A DNA stretch of 64,000 bases from Chryseobacterium sp. ISL-6 (GCF_018613715.1 NZ_JAGGPT010000005.1:434001-498000); one strand, 5' to 3'; shown: positions 35,726-44,935, numbered from the stretch's first letter. Made by a program: numbers and translations. Notes: generated by a model from the letters alone, not told the origin.

Positions 35726-35802
35726 AAATACTAGGAAATAAAATAAATTTAGATTTCTAGCGTTATTTCAAAAAAAATCTTAAAAGTTTCTTAAAAAAAT
35801 TA

Positions 35803-35810
35803 TATATTTA
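35803..35810 (+). promoter_or_regulatory. Near-consensus -7 element of the gldKLMN operon
   Basis: TATATTTA differs from TANNTTTG only at the last base, lies 22 bases before the gldK ATG and follows a 107-bp gap after glmS. No clear TTG upstream. Weak. Confidence 0.3.
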
Positions 35811-35832
35811 CGGCTTAATTATAAAAATTAAC

Positions 35833-37251
35833 ATGAAAAGGATATTTCTATTATTATTGTCTGCGTCAGTAGCGTCGGTATCTTGTTCAGGTGGTGGTAG
35901 CTCTTCTGTAGGGAAGCCAGGAACAAAAGGAGAGTTGATACCAAGAGAAAAAACTAAATCATTTGTTGCTGAAAGACCATACGGTATGGTTGCGATTCCT
36001 GCAGGATCTTTTATTGCAGGTTTAGCTGATCAGGATATTACACATACCCCTGAAAAATCAGCATTAAAAACAGTAACCGTTTCGTCTTTCTTTATGGATG
36101 AAGCAGAAACTACTAATGCAGAATACAGAGTATTCATTAATTATGTAAGAGACTCTATTGCTAGAACTCTACTTGCTGAAGCTGCTGGAGAAGGTGGCGA
36201 AGGCGGAGGCAGAGGTGCAAGCATAGGAGATTATGCATACCTTGCTAAAAAAGAAGAGAACCTAACTCCTTATCAAGAATATTTAGAAGGACAGGGAGGA
36301 AGAGATGACGGTAGTTACGATGCAAGTAAAAAATTAGATTGGAAAATCCCATTACATTGGAATACTACAAAATATCCTGATGTTGAATATGCGGAAGTTC
36401 TAGAATCTTTGTATTTGCCAGCTTCTTCTAGAATGGGGAATGAAAGAATCCTAGATGTTAGTAAATTAAAATATAATTATCAGTGGGGAGACATGGATGC
36501 TGCACTTGCTGACAACGAAAGAGGAGTAAACTACCTTAAAAGTAAAAGCATCGCGATCTATCCGGACACTACAGTTTGGGTAAAAGATTTTCACTTTGCA
36601 TATAACGAGCCCTTATTTGAACAGTATTTCTGGCATAAAGCTTATAAAGATTATCCAGTTGTTGGGGTAACTTGGGATCAGGCAAGAGCTTATTGTAACT
36701 TCAGATCTAAATTGAAAACAGATTACAATGAAAGCTTGAAAAGAAGAAAACAAAGACCATTACAATTCCGTTTACCTACAGAGATCGAATGGGAATATGC
36801 AGCAAGAGGCGGTATGCAAAATGCTACATATCCTTGGGGAGGTCCATATTTAATGGATGACAGAGGTTGCTACTTGGCAAACTTTAAACCTAAACGAGGT
36901 AATTATATGGAAGATGATAAGAAAGGGACTTATACATATTCAGCTCCAGTAAAGAAATTTAAGAAAAATGGATTTGGGTTATTTGATATGGCTGGAAACG
37001 TTTCTGAATGGACAGAATCTTCTTATAACAATTCTTCATACGGATTTTCTTCAACTTTAAATCCTTCAACTAAAGATAAAACAGATTCTAAAAAATCTGT
37101 AAGAGGAGGTTCTTGGAAAGATATAGGTGCAATGCTTATGACTGGTGCAAGAGATTGGGAAAGAAAAGATTCGGCTAGAAGTTATATTGGATTCAGAACT
37201 GTACAGGATATTCCTGAGGCTGCTGTTAAACCAAGAAGAGTTAACAGATAA
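35833..37251 (+). CDS. gldK: T9SS ring lipoprotein GldK
   Basis: A 472-residue outer-membrane lipoprotein (Cys18 in SVSCSGGG) with a formylglycine-generating-enzyme-like fold: IPAGSFIAG, FFMDEAETTNAEYRVFI, FRLPTEIEWEYAARGG, DMAGNVSEWTES and RGGSWKD. In the T9SS, GldK/PorK forms the periplasmic ring with GldN. A glycine-rich stretch (AGEGGEGGGRG, about 116-130) interrupts the domain. It starts the order gldK-gldL-gldM-gldN. Confidence 0.95.
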   Translation: MKRIFLLLLSASVASVSCSGGGSSSVGKPGTKGELIPREKTKSFVAERPYGMVAIPAGSFIAGLADQDITHTPEKSALKTVTVSSFFMDEAETTNAEYRVFINYVRDSIARTLLAEAAGEGGEGGGRGASIGDYAYLAKKEENLTPYQEYLEGQGGRDDGSYDASKKLDWKIPLHWNTTKYPDVEYAEVLESLYLPASSRMGNERILDVSKLKYNYQWGDMDAALADNERGVNYLKSKSIAIYPDTTVWVKDFHFAYNEPLFEQYFWHKAYKDYPVVGVTWDQARAYCNFRSKLKTDYNESLKRRKQRPLQFRLPTEIEWEYAARGGMQNATYPWGGPYLMDDRGCYLANFKPKRGNYMEDDKKGTYTYSAPVKKFKKNGFGLFDMAGNVSEWTESSYNNSSYGFSSTLNPSTKDKTDSKKSVRGGSWKDIGAMLMTGARDWERKDSARSYIGFRTVQDIPEAAVKPRRVNR

Positions 37252-37313
37252 TCAGATCAAACAATTATTTTTCAATACAATTTATTTTTAATCATTAAAA
37301 AAAACTAACTTAT

Positions 37314-38009
37314 ATGTTTAAGACTAAAGATGCTTGGATGAATTTCTTTTATTCATTCGGTGCTGCAATTGTAATTCTTGGAGCTTGGCTTAAGATTACT
37401 CACATTAACTTGGGGCCAATCAGTGGTAACGTTGCTCTTACTGTAGGGCTTATTACTGAAGCTATCATCTTCATTATTTTCGCTTTTGACCCTCCAAAGT
37501 CTGAGGAGTCTTATGCTTGGGAAAATGTATATCCTGAATTATTAGATAAACATGCAAACCCAAATCCGCTTCACTCTAATGTATCTTCTAGAAATAATGC
37601 TGCAGCTCAATTTGCAGAACTAGAAAATTCACTTTCTTCGAAATTGGATAAGATGTTGCAAGATGCTAAATTAGATGTTCAATTATTCGATAGATTAAGA
37701 ACAGGAATTGATAAATTTTCAAACTCTGTTGATCAAATCAACCAAACAGTAGACGTTTCTGCTTCTACTCACAAATATAACGACCAACTAAATAAAGCAG
37801 CTCAACACATGGAAAGCATGAATGCTTTATATACAATGCAGTTGGAGAATGGTAAAAGACAATCAGAATTTGCTAACAAATATGTAGCAGATATGCAGAA
37901 GTCTGCTGAGCATTCAGAAAAATTCAATCAGGAGTTACAAGGTTTAACATCTAACTTAAATAATTTAAATAGAGTTTATGGTGGTATGCTAACCGCTATG
38001 AAGTCATAA
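37314..38009 (+). CDS. gldL: T9SS inner-membrane motor protein GldL
   Basis: A 231-residue protein with two transmembrane helices (about 10-28 and 38-58) and a long cytoplasmic coiled coil. The charged intramembrane residues known in GldL are present at the expected numbers: Lys27, His30 and Glu49 (GLITEAIIF). GldL forms a pentamer around GldM and uses the proton gradient to power secretion and gliding. It lies 62 bases after gldK. Confidence 0.95.
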   Translation: MFKTKDAWMNFFYSFGAAIVILGAWLKITHINLGPISGNVALTVGLITEAIIFIIFAFDPPKSEESYAWENVYPELLDKHANPNPLHSNVSSRNNAAAQFAELENSLSSKLDKMLQDAKLDVQLFDRLRTGIDKFSNSVDQINQTVDVSASTHKYNDQLNKAAQHMESMNALYTMQLENGKRQSEFANKYVADMQKSAEHSEKFNQELQGLTSNLNNLNRVYGGMLTAMKS

Positions 38010-38059
38010 TTTCCTAACCATTTTTAAATTTAAATTTTAATCCAAAACAAAGAAAAAGA

Positions 38060-39652
38060 ATGGCACAAGGAAAACAGACTCCACGTCAGAAGATGATCAA
38101 CCTTATGTATTTGGTGTTCATCGCTATGATGGCCCTAAATATTGATGCGGAAATCATCAGATCATATTATGACTCTACAAAAGCTCTTAATGAAACAAGA
38201 ACTTTAACGGAGAAAAAGAATGAGAAAATTTTTGAAAAAACATTAGAAGCTAAAGCTCAGCAGGTACCAGATACCTATCAACAACCTTGGGAACAATATA
38301 AAGTTTTAAAAGGAAAGATTGATGCATTGGTTGTTGCAGCTCAAGGTATTAAAAATACCCTTAACAAGGAATCAGACTTTCATGATAAAGATCCTGAAAC
38401 AAAGAAAGATGTTGATGTAAGCGAAAATTTTGCTGCACTTAACAATAATGATGCAACAACACATTATTTCTTTGCTGATGGAGATGAAAACTCACCTTCG
38501 AAAGGAGCGTTGGAACTAAAAAGTAAAATAGATGATGTAAGAAATTACATTAATGCTACTTTTGGAAACAATGCGCAGTTAAAAGACTTAGTTGAAAGAG
38601 CTAACAAATCTCTTATTGCTGAATATCCAAAAGGAAAATCACCAAATGAGAAGACTTGGTTTCAGAATAAATTTTATCATCAGCCACTTATTGCTGCGAT
38701 CTCTAATTTAGAGATTATCCAGAATGATGCTAGAAATGTACAATCTGATGCATTGGCATTATTACTTCAAGAAAAAGTAGATGCTAGCATTAAATTTAGC
38801 AGCTATGAGCCAATTGTTTCTGGACCAGTTGATATCCAGTCTGGTAAGCAGGCAGAAGTTAAAGTTATGTTAGGAACTTATTCAACAAGTAATAAGATCA
38901 ATATTACAGGAGTAAGCAAACTTGAGAATGGAAAAGGGATTATCCCAATTTCTGGATCAGGTATTGGCGAACATACTTTAAGTGGTAATATTACATTAAC
39001 AGATGCTTCTGGTAAGCCTCAAAGTTTCCCTTGGACGCATACTTATAATGTAATTGCCGGACCAAGAGAAGTAAAACTAGAAAAAGGATTGTTACTTTCA
39101 GCAGATAAGATGAATGTAATGTATAGAGGATTGGAGAATCCTGTATCCGGATCTATCTTAGGTGCTGATAATTCTAAATTATCATTATCTGCTCCTGGTG
39201 CTGTTGTAAAAGGAACTGGTCCTGGAAAATGGAATATTACTCCTTCTACTGGAAATACTATTAAATTGACATTGTCGGGAACTGATCCTTATGGTAAAAC
39301 AGTTTCTCAGGTATTTGAATATAGAATTAAAAATGTTCCTAATCCGCAAGGTCAAATGAGAGGCCAAACGGTATTGAATATTCCAGCTACTTCAATTCCA
39401 AATCAAATGGTACAGGCAGCATTACCTGATTTCGACTTCCCGGTTTCGTTTACTGTTAACCAGTTTATGGTAAAAGTACCAGGTAGAGCGGCACTATTGA
39501 TCAAAGGTAATAGCCTTGATGAAGCTGCTGGATTAGTTAAAAACGTGAGAGCAGGAGATGTAGTTTATATCTTTGATATTAAAGCAACTGCTACAGGTTT
39601 AGGAAACCAGACATTGAGAAATATCTCTCCTGTTGTAATCAATGTTCAGTAA
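38060..39652 (+). CDS. gldM: T9SS motor protein GldM
   Basis: A 530-residue protein with one N-terminal membrane helix (about 13-32, MINLMYLVFIAMMALNI) preceded by Arg9, the residue known to pair with the GldL glutamate. The rest is the periplasmic shaft of four beta-rich domains that reaches the GldK/GldN ring. Length fits GldM (about 510-530). It starts 50 bases after gldL. Confidence 0.95.
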   Translation: MAQGKQTPRQKMINLMYLVFIAMMALNIDAEIIRSYYDSTKALNETRTLTEKKNEKIFEKTLEAKAQQVPDTYQQPWEQYKVLKGKIDALVVAAQGIKNTLNKESDFHDKDPETKKDVDVSENFAALNNNDATTHYFFADGDENSPSKGALELKSKIDDVRNYINATFGNNAQLKDLVERANKSLIAEYPKGKSPNEKTWFQNKFYHQPLIAAISNLEIIQNDARNVQSDALALLLQEKVDASIKFSSYEPIVSGPVDIQSGKQAEVKVMLGTYSTSNKINITGVSKLENGKGIIPISGSGIGEHTLSGNITLTDASGKPQSFPWTHTYNVIAGPREVKLEKGLLLSADKMNVMYRGLENPVSGSILGADNSKLSLSAPGAVVKGTGPGKWNITPSTGNTIKLTLSGTDPYGKTVSQVFEYRIKNVPNPQGQMRGQTVLNIPATSIPNQMVQAALPDFDFPVSFTVNQFMVKVPGRAALLIKGNSLDEAAGLVKNVRAGDVVYIFDIKATATGLGNQTLRNISPVVINVQ

Positions 39653-39675
39653 TTTTAATAAGTTAAAATAATATT

Positions 39676-40614
39676 ATGAAAAAATATATAAGCACTTTTT
39701 TAGTAGTAGTTTCGGGGTTTGCTTTTTCCCAGACTATTCTGAATGCATCTTCTCCGGAAGAGTTCAGACAAATGAGAGCTGAAAATAAACAAAAAGTTGG
39801 AGATACGATTGTCGATAAAACTGTAAAGCCTTTGGAATATGGTTTTGTAGAAGATAAAGATATCTTAAAGAGTATGTTTGTTTGGGAGATTATTGATATG
39901 AATGATAAGATTAATCAGCCATTATACTATGATAATCCTGATGGTCTACTTGCTACTCAAACAAGATCTTTGTATCAGTTATTATTGGATGCAGCTACAA
40001 GTGGTAAAATTCAGGAAGTATATGATGATGAGAATTTTGTAACTAAGCTAACTCCTGAAGGAATTCAAAAGAGATTAGAAAGTGTAAGAGTTGCTGATGC
40101 TGCTATTGATATTTTAAATTCTGGAAGAGCATTAACTGAGCAGGAGAAGAAGGAGTACACTGATGTCTTTAAAACAACAACTGAAAAGGTGAAAGTATTA
40201 AAGATTATGGGTATGTGGTTTATTGACAAAAGAGATGGTCAAATGAAATACAGACCTCTTGGTATTGCTGCAATGGGACCAGATCCAGCTGTTCAAGGTG
40301 TTATCGGACCAGATGGTAAACCGCTTGCCAGTAATGATGAGTTGATCGATCTATTCTGGATCTATTATCCAAGTGCAAGAGAGATATTAGCGAATAATTT
40401 TGTGTATAACAGAAAAAATTCGTCAGCTGATTTATCTTTTGATGATATTATCAATGCAAGAAGATTCTCGTCAATTATCTACAAATCTTCTGGAGGTTTA
40501 GGAGATGGTGTAATCAAAGATTACATTCCTAAGAATGCTGATGAGCAATTAGAAGAAAGTGACAGAATTAAAGGTCAGATTCTAGATATGGAAAATGATA
40601 TGTGGAATTATTAG
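39676..40614 (+). CDS. gldN: T9SS ring protein GldN
   Basis: A 312-residue exported protein with a signal peptide (MKKYISTFLVVVSGFAFSQ). It has the GldN/PorN core: FVEDKDILKSMFVWEIIDMNDKINQPLYY, KILKIMGMWFIDKRDGQMKYRPLGIAAMGPDP and LIDLFWIYYPSAREIL. GldN forms the periplasmic ring with GldK. It is the last gene of the operon, with a terminator 20 bases after the stop. Confidence 0.95.
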   Translation: MKKYISTFLVVVSGFAFSQTILNASSPEEFRQMRAENKQKVGDTIVDKTVKPLEYGFVEDKDILKSMFVWEIIDMNDKINQPLYYDNPDGLLATQTRSLYQLLLDAATSGKIQEVYDDENFVTKLTPEGIQKRLESVRVADAAIDILNSGRALTEQEKKEYTDVFKTTTEKVKVLKIMGMWFIDKRDGQMKYRPLGIAAMGPDPAVQGVIGPDGKPLASNDELIDLFWIYYPSAREILANNFVYNRKNSSADLSFDDIINARRFSSIIYKSSGGLGDGVIKDYIPKNADEQLEESDRIKGQILDMENDMWNY

Positions 40615-40634
40615 ATTTCACTTGATATTTATAC

Positions 40635-40665
40635 AAAACCTGAGTATTTTTACTCAGGTTTTTTT
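40635..40665 (+). terminator. Terminator of gldKLMN, ending three bases before the next start codon
   Basis: A perfect 12-bp stem (AAAACCTGAGTA / TACTCAGGTTTT) with a TTTT loop, continued by TTT. The next gene's ATG is at 40669. Confidence 0.85.
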
Positions 40666-40668
40666 ATT

Positions 40669-41703
40669 ATGAAAAATATAGACTATATTATTGTAGGAGA
40701 TGGATATGCGGGACTATTTTTTGCCCATCAGCTAATTAAGAATAATAAATCTTTTATTATTTTTTCTGAAGGAAGGAAAAGCGCTTCACAAGTTTCTGCA
40801 GGAATTATTAATCCTGTAGTTCTAAAAAAATTCACGACTTTCTGGCTTGCTCAACAGCAGATAGACTTTCTGAAGAATAGTCTTTTGGAAATTGAATCAT
40901 ATACCAAAAAGAACTATTTAATTAACAATCCTATTCATCGGATTTTCCATGACGAAAATGAGCAGAACCTCTGGTTAAAGAAATCAGATAATGAAGGTCT
41001 TTCTGAATTCTTAAATAAAGAATTTCAACATTTGGATGGGGTTAATAATCCTTTCTCCACGGGGAAAGTAAATCAGTCTGCAAGACTAGATGTGGATGGA
41101 TTTTTTAGTGATTTTTTCAAATATTTTGAGAGAAATGAACAACTGGTAAAAGAAAAATTCGATTATAATCAGTTAAATACATCTGATAACATATATAAAG
41201 ATATCTCCTTTAAGCATGTTATTTTTTGCGAAGGAATGGGAGTGAAAGACAACCCTTTTTTTTCTGATATTGCTGTAATTCCAAATAAAGGACATCACAT
41301 AAAAGTCAAACTTTCTGAAGCTATTCAAAAAGATGTTACGATTAAAAAGAAACATTTTCTATTTCCAGTAAATAATGGTCTCCATTTTTATGGTGGAACC
41401 TATGACAGAGAGCAACTCCATCATCACATCGATGATTCTGCGGTGGAACAGTTGATAAAGGCGCTGTCTGAATTGTATCCAAATGATTTTGAAGTACGTG
41501 AAGTTAACTTTGGGTTCAGGCCTACTGTAAAGGATAGAAGACCTATTGTAGGAAGACATTCGGAGCATCAGAATTTGTATGTTTTCAATGGGTTGGGTGC
41601 GAGAGGAATTTTGAATGGATGTTATTTTTCTAAAAGGCTGTATCAGTTTATTGAAGAGGAGATTTCTTTACCAGATGAAGTTTCCCTGTCCCGTTTTAAA
41701 TAA
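40669..41703 (+). CDS. FAD-dependent oxidoreductase (D-amino-acid oxidase fold)
   Basis: A 344-residue flavoprotein of the DAO family. The dinucleotide-binding GxGxxG reads IIVGDGYAGLFFA at the very N-terminus, and the C-terminus has NFGFRPTVKDRRPIVG and NGLGARGILNG, which contact FAD. No signal peptide or membrane helix. I recall this type of gene directly downstream of gldKLMN in other flavobacteria, but no T9SS function is known to me. The start codon lies three bases past the operon terminator, so its transcript must either read through the hairpin or begin within it. Confidence 0.8.
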   Translation: MKNIDYIIVGDGYAGLFFAHQLIKNNKSFIIFSEGRKSASQVSAGIINPVVLKKFTTFWLAQQQIDFLKNSLLEIESYTKKNYLINNPIHRIFHDENEQNLWLKKSDNEGLSEFLNKEFQHLDGVNNPFSTGKVNQSARLDVDGFFSDFFKYFERNEQLVKEKFDYNQLNTSDNIYKDISFKHVIFCEGMGVKDNPFFSDIAVIPNKGHHIKVKLSEAIQKDVTIKKKHFLFPVNNGLHFYGGTYDREQLHHHIDDSAVEQLIKALSELYPNDFEVREVNFGFRPTVKDRRPIVGRHSEHQNLYVFNGLGARGILNGCYFSKRLYQFIEEEISLPDEVSLSRFK

Positions 41704-41782
41704 AACTAATGCTAAATATTTTAAAATTTATCTAAACAATTTGATCTAATTTCCTATCTTCAAACTGATAGATTTAAATAAA

Positions 41783-42037
41783 ATGAATGTAAATATTCTT
41801 GGAATCGTAGCAGGTATACTTACCTCTATATCAATGGTACCTCAGCTTTTAAAGGTTTTGAAAGAGAAAAATGTTGAGGATATTTCCTGGATTATGCTTT
41901 TGGTACTTATATCTGGTCTTTCTTTATGGGTATGGTATGGCATATTAAAGAATGAGCTTCCAATTATTTTATCCAATGCTTTTGCTGTGCTCATGAATAT
42001 TTCTCTTTTGATATGTTATATGATTTATAAAAAATAA
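41783..42037 (+). CDS. SemiSWEET sugar transporter
   Basis: An 84-residue protein with three transmembrane helices forming one PQ-loop/MtN3 unit, with VPQLLKVLKEKNVEDIS after helix 1 and a conserved Trp-rich loop (LSLWVWYGILKNELPI). Such proteins dimerise into a small sugar transporter of the inner membrane. It ends just before a strong terminator. Confidence 0.88.
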   Translation: MNVNILGIVAGILTSISMVPQLLKVLKEKNVEDISWIMLLVLISGLSLWVWYGILKNELPIILSNAFAVLMNISLLICYMIYKK

Positions 42038-42041
42038 AATT

Positions 42042-42072
42042 AAAGGCGCTTTACCTCAGGTAAAGCGCCTTT
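42042..42072. terminator. Bidirectional terminator between SemiSWEET and the META-domain gene
   Basis: Perfect 15-base arms (AAAGGCGCTTTACCT / AGGTAAAGCGCCTTT) around one base; it ends a plus-strand gene at 42037 and a minus-strand gene at 42092. Confidence 0.8.
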
Positions 42073-42091
42073 ATTATTCAAAATCTTAATT

Positions 42092-42526
42092 TTATTTTTG
42101 TAGAACAAACTTTGCCAGTGGAGCCATTTTAGCCTTATTAAGTGTTAAGGTATTTCCATTTACAGAATAATTATCTGTTGCAAGTAATGCTTTGGTAAAA
42201 AGCTGTTCAGTTTCTAAATCTTCACAGGCCATCATAGTAGACATTCCTTGATTGAATTTTATACGCATTATGTCCTGTTTGATTTCAAAAGAGCCACCTA
42301 CTCCATTACATCCGGCATTCCCTTCATATCTCATGTCAGTTGTATTTAATGAGAAATATGGGTTGTTCTTTGGGTTTTTAAGCTTTATGGGTTGCCCGTT
42401 AATTTCCGTTAGTTTCCATGTTTTTCCAGTAATGTCATTATTGCTTTGTTGTACGGTCTTACTTGTACAACCTACAATAAGGGCAAATGTAAAAAGTGTC
42501 AATAAGTAATAATGTAATTTTTTCAT
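42092..42526 (-). CDS. META-domain (HslJ-like) lipoprotein
   Basis: A 144-residue lipoprotein (Cys20 in LIVGCTSK) with a META domain: TGKTWKLTEINGQPI, YFSLNTTDMRYEGNAGCNGVGGSF and MSTMMACEDLETEQLFTKAL. The CNG and MACED parts are the family signatures. HslJ in E. coli is a heat-inducible protein linked to novobiocin resistance; role here is unknown. It follows the lipoprotein gene upstream by 40 bases on the same strand. Confidence 0.85.
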   Translation of the reverse strand: MKKLHYYLLTLFTFALIVGCTSKTVQQSNNDITGKTWKLTEINGQPIKLKNPKNNPYFSLNTTDMRYEGNAGCNGVGGSFEIKQDIMRIKFNQGMSTMMACEDLETEQLFTKALLATDNYSVNGNTLTLNKAKMAPLAKFVLQK

Positions 42527-42566
42527 AGTTATTGTTTTTATTTAAACACCTAAGATTTAAGGTTAA

Positions 42567-42959
42567 TTAGTAAGAAGCCATTTTGCTGGATCCAGAGTCT
42601 TTTTTGTCTTGCTTATGATGAAATAAAACCATGTCAACATTTCTTTTCAGGAAAGTGATATTGCCTCTGATATTTGAGTATTGGTATTCTGAATTGGATG
42701 CAGTATAATCTGGTAAATCTTTGTTTTTCTTAAGCTCATAAGATTTACCGTTCAAATGAACAACTACCGTATTTTCTGTATTATTAATAGCAACTTCTAT
42801 TTTGTCTCCATAGCTGTCTGTAAAAACATCTTTGGTTATTTCATCCGTTTCCACAGGATGGGTTGCTGTAATTTCGGGTTCATCTTTTGCCGAACTTTTA
42901 CACGCTGTTACTGATACAACAGCCAGAACAATAATGATGGGATAAAATATTTTTTTCAT
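42567..42959 (-). CDS. Hypothetical lipoprotein (130 residues)
   Basis: A lipoprotein signal (Cys20 in VSVTACKSSAKD) is followed by a mostly beta region: VEVAINN-type segment (KIEVAINNTENTVVVHLNGKSYEL) that suggests a small lipocalin-like or membrane-bound lysozyme-inhibitor (MliC)-like barrel; the similarity is loose. It is probably co-transcribed with the META-domain gene. No function can be given. Confidence 0.6.
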   Translation of the reverse strand: MKKIFYPIIIVLAVVSVTACKSSAKDEPEITATHPVETDEITKDVFTDSYGDKIEVAINNTENTVVVHLNGKSYELKKNKDLPDYTASNSEYQYSNIRGNITFLKRNVDMVLFHHKQDKKDSGSSKMASY

Positions 42960-43321
42960 AATTATAAGTGATTTGGTTTTTCATTGGTTAGATGTTTATA
43001 ATGTGTAAAATTACAATTTTTTTACGGGATATTTGTTAATTTTTAATAAATTAAATAAATATTCATATATATTGTGGGTAAATATGTTGGTTTCAAAAAA
43101 CCTATTTTTGTTTTTTTAACTATATTTTTTTATTTAAGAATTTTTTTTATGCTGTTTTTTTGATTCATAAATGGCCTGAAGAAGGTGTAAAGTCTTTTTA
43201 AATCTTAAATCTTAGTTTTATATTTTTGTAATAATTTGGATTCAGAATTTTTCAAGGTGAGTTAAATTTTGTTAATCTGTATAATAATATTCAAATCTAA
43301 GCTTACCTTTGCCACTTCAAA
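42960..43321. other. 362-bp divergent intergenic region, very AT-rich
   Basis: It holds many T tracts of six to eight bases (about 43098-43165), typical of bent upstream DNA, and no reading frame I would call. A candidate plus-strand -7 box TACCTTTG sits at its right end (43304-43311). No repeats or RNA genes recognised. Confidence 0.5.
43304..43311 (+). promoter_or_regulatory. Putative -7 element close to the start of the small membrane protein gene
   Basis: TACCTTTG matches TANNTTTG. It ends 10 bases before the ATG at 43322, which would give a leader of only a few bases. No TTG at the usual spacing. Confidence 0.35.
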
Positions 43322-43711
43322 ATGAGAACCTATATTGTATACTTTTTGACAAGCTTATTTCTGCTTTTTATAGTGGAAAGTAAGATCAATGTCAAAACAT
43401 TACAAAATCATTTTCCTGATCATACTTCTCACCACTTACCAAAAAAGGCAAATCGCTTAAATCAGACCTACGAGAAATTATCTATTCAGCAAGCGCCGGA
43501 TAATGTCGGAAATAATTCTTTGGAATTGATTGAAGATGATTTCCAATTTTCGGATACCGTGCAAAATGTGGTGCTTTTCGTAAGTGTCTGTAGTTTAGTA
43601 TACTTCTTTGGATTGTTTAATTACAAACGGCTAAAACCTGCTATACAAGGTTTTATTTCTAACTATTCCTCCGTAAAAAAATTCATTCTGATACGTTCTA
43701 TTAGAATATAA
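43322..43711 (+). CDS. Hypothetical small membrane protein upstream of the RND operon
   Basis: A 129-residue protein I do not recognise, with an N-terminal hydrophobic segment (about 5-19, possible uncleaved signal), a polar middle with His-rich HTSHHLPKKANR, and a second transmembrane helix (about 82-100, NVVLFVSVCSLVYFFGLF) followed by a basic tail. It lies 140 bases before the adaptor gene of the efflux operon on the same strand, so a regulatory or accessory link to efflux is possible but unproven. Confidence 0.55.
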   Translation: MRTYIVYFLTSLFLLFIVESKINVKTLQNHFPDHTSHHLPKKANRLNQTYEKLSIQQAPDNVGNNSLELIEDDFQFSDTVQNVVLFVSVCSLVYFFGLFNYKRLKPAIQGFISNYSSVKKFILIRSIRI

Positions 43712-43852
43712 AATTCATTTTTCGATTTATTTTCTGCTCTCCTATCAGAGCGGAATACTCCTGCGTTGTGTTTGCTGGTAATCATCATAACGTTTAATCT
43801 TTATTACCATTCTATTCTATTAAACATTAACGATTTATATAATTTCAAAATT

Positions 43853-44935
43853 ATGAAAAGAGCTGCCTCAGGCATAGCGCTAAGCACCCTCTTGTTATTT
43901 GCTAGTTGCAATAATAAGAAGGAAGAAAAAGAAGAAGTCACAACATATCCAATTACGTCTCCGGTAAAGATGGATACAGTAATTAATAAGGATTATGTTA
44001 CTCAGATTCAATCCGTAAAAAACATTGAGATCCGTGCACAGGAAAAAGGATTTCTTGAAAAGATTTATGTAGATGAAGGTCAGTATGTTCACGCAGGACA
44101 GACCTTGTTCCGAATTATGCCTCAGCTATATCAGGCTGAATTAATGAAATCTAAAGCTGAAGTAGAGCAAGCTAATATTGAGCTGAGAAATGCCAGTACA
44201 TTAGCTAATAATAATATTGTTTCAAAGAATGAAAAAGCAATGGCAAAAGCTAAACTAGATGCTGCCAATGCTGAAATGAAATTAGCTCAGATTCATTTAT
44301 CATTTACAGATATTAAAGCACCTTACTCTGGTATTATCAACAGAATTCCATTGAAGTTAGGGAGCTTGATTGATGAAGGTGATCTATTGACAAGCTTGTC
44401 TGATAACACCAATGTCTATACCTATTTTAATGTTTCAGAACCCGAATACCTGAACTATCAGATGCATGCTGCTGATAGGGGAAGTAAAGAAGTAACTTTA
44501 ATTATGGCAAATGGGGATGCGCTTCCTCAGAAAGGAGAGATCCAAACCATTGAAGGGGAATTCGATAATGAGACAGGAAATATTGCTTTCCGTGCCAAGT
44601 TTCCAAATCCAGATAAATTGTTGAGAAATGGAGAAACTGGAAAAGTAAGAATGACATTGCCCCTTAGAAATGCTCTAATTATTCCGCAAAAAGCAACGTA
44701 CGAAATTCAGGATCAGAAATATGTATTTGTGGTAGGGAAAGATGGCGTATTGAAATCTAAAAATATAAAAGTAGCTTACGAATTACCAGATCTTTATGTG
44801 GTTGCTTCTGGACTTTCGGAAGGAGATAAATTTCTTTTAGAAGGAGTTCAAAAAGTAAAAGATGATCAAAAAGTAAAAGTGAAATTCCAGGACCCTAGAA
44901 AAGTAATTCAATCATTGAAATTAAAAGCAGAGTAG
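43853..44935 (+). CDS. RND efflux periplasmic adaptor lipoprotein
   Basis: From the ATG at 43853 it has 360 residues and a lipoprotein signal (MKRAASGIALSTLLLFASC, Cys19); an ATG at 43766 is in frame but would put a second hydrophobic segment before the signal. Domains are the membrane-fusion-protein pattern: lipoyl half (NIEIRAQEKGFLEKIYVDEGQYVHAG), alpha-hairpin (ELMKSKAEVEQANIEL..., about 95-150), second lipoyl half (FTDIKAPYSGIINRI) and beta-barrel. It joins the RND pump and the outer-membrane factor. First gene of the operon adaptor-pump-TolC. Confidence 0.92.
   Translation: MKRAASGIALSTLLLFASCNNKKEEKEEVTTYPITSPVKMDTVINKDYVTQIQSVKNIEIRAQEKGFLEKIYVDEGQYVHAGQTLFRIMPQLYQAELMKSKAEVEQANIELRNASTLANNNIVSKNEKAMAKAKLDAANAEMKLAQIHLSFTDIKAPYSGIINRIPLKLGSLIDEGDLLTSLSDNTNVYTYFNVSEPEYLNYQMHAADRGSKEVTLIMANGDALPQKGEIQTIEGEFDNETGNIAFRAKFPNPDKLLRNGETGKVRMTLPLRNALIIPQKATYEIQDQKYVFVVGKDGVLKSKNIKVAYELPDLYVVASGLSEGDKFLLEGVQKVKDDQKVKVKFQDPRKVIQSLKLKAE

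Noticed and set aside
43766..43852. 29-residue N-terminal extension of the RND adaptor
   Set aside because: It would place a second hydrophobic segment before a complete lipoprotein signal starting at ATG 43853.
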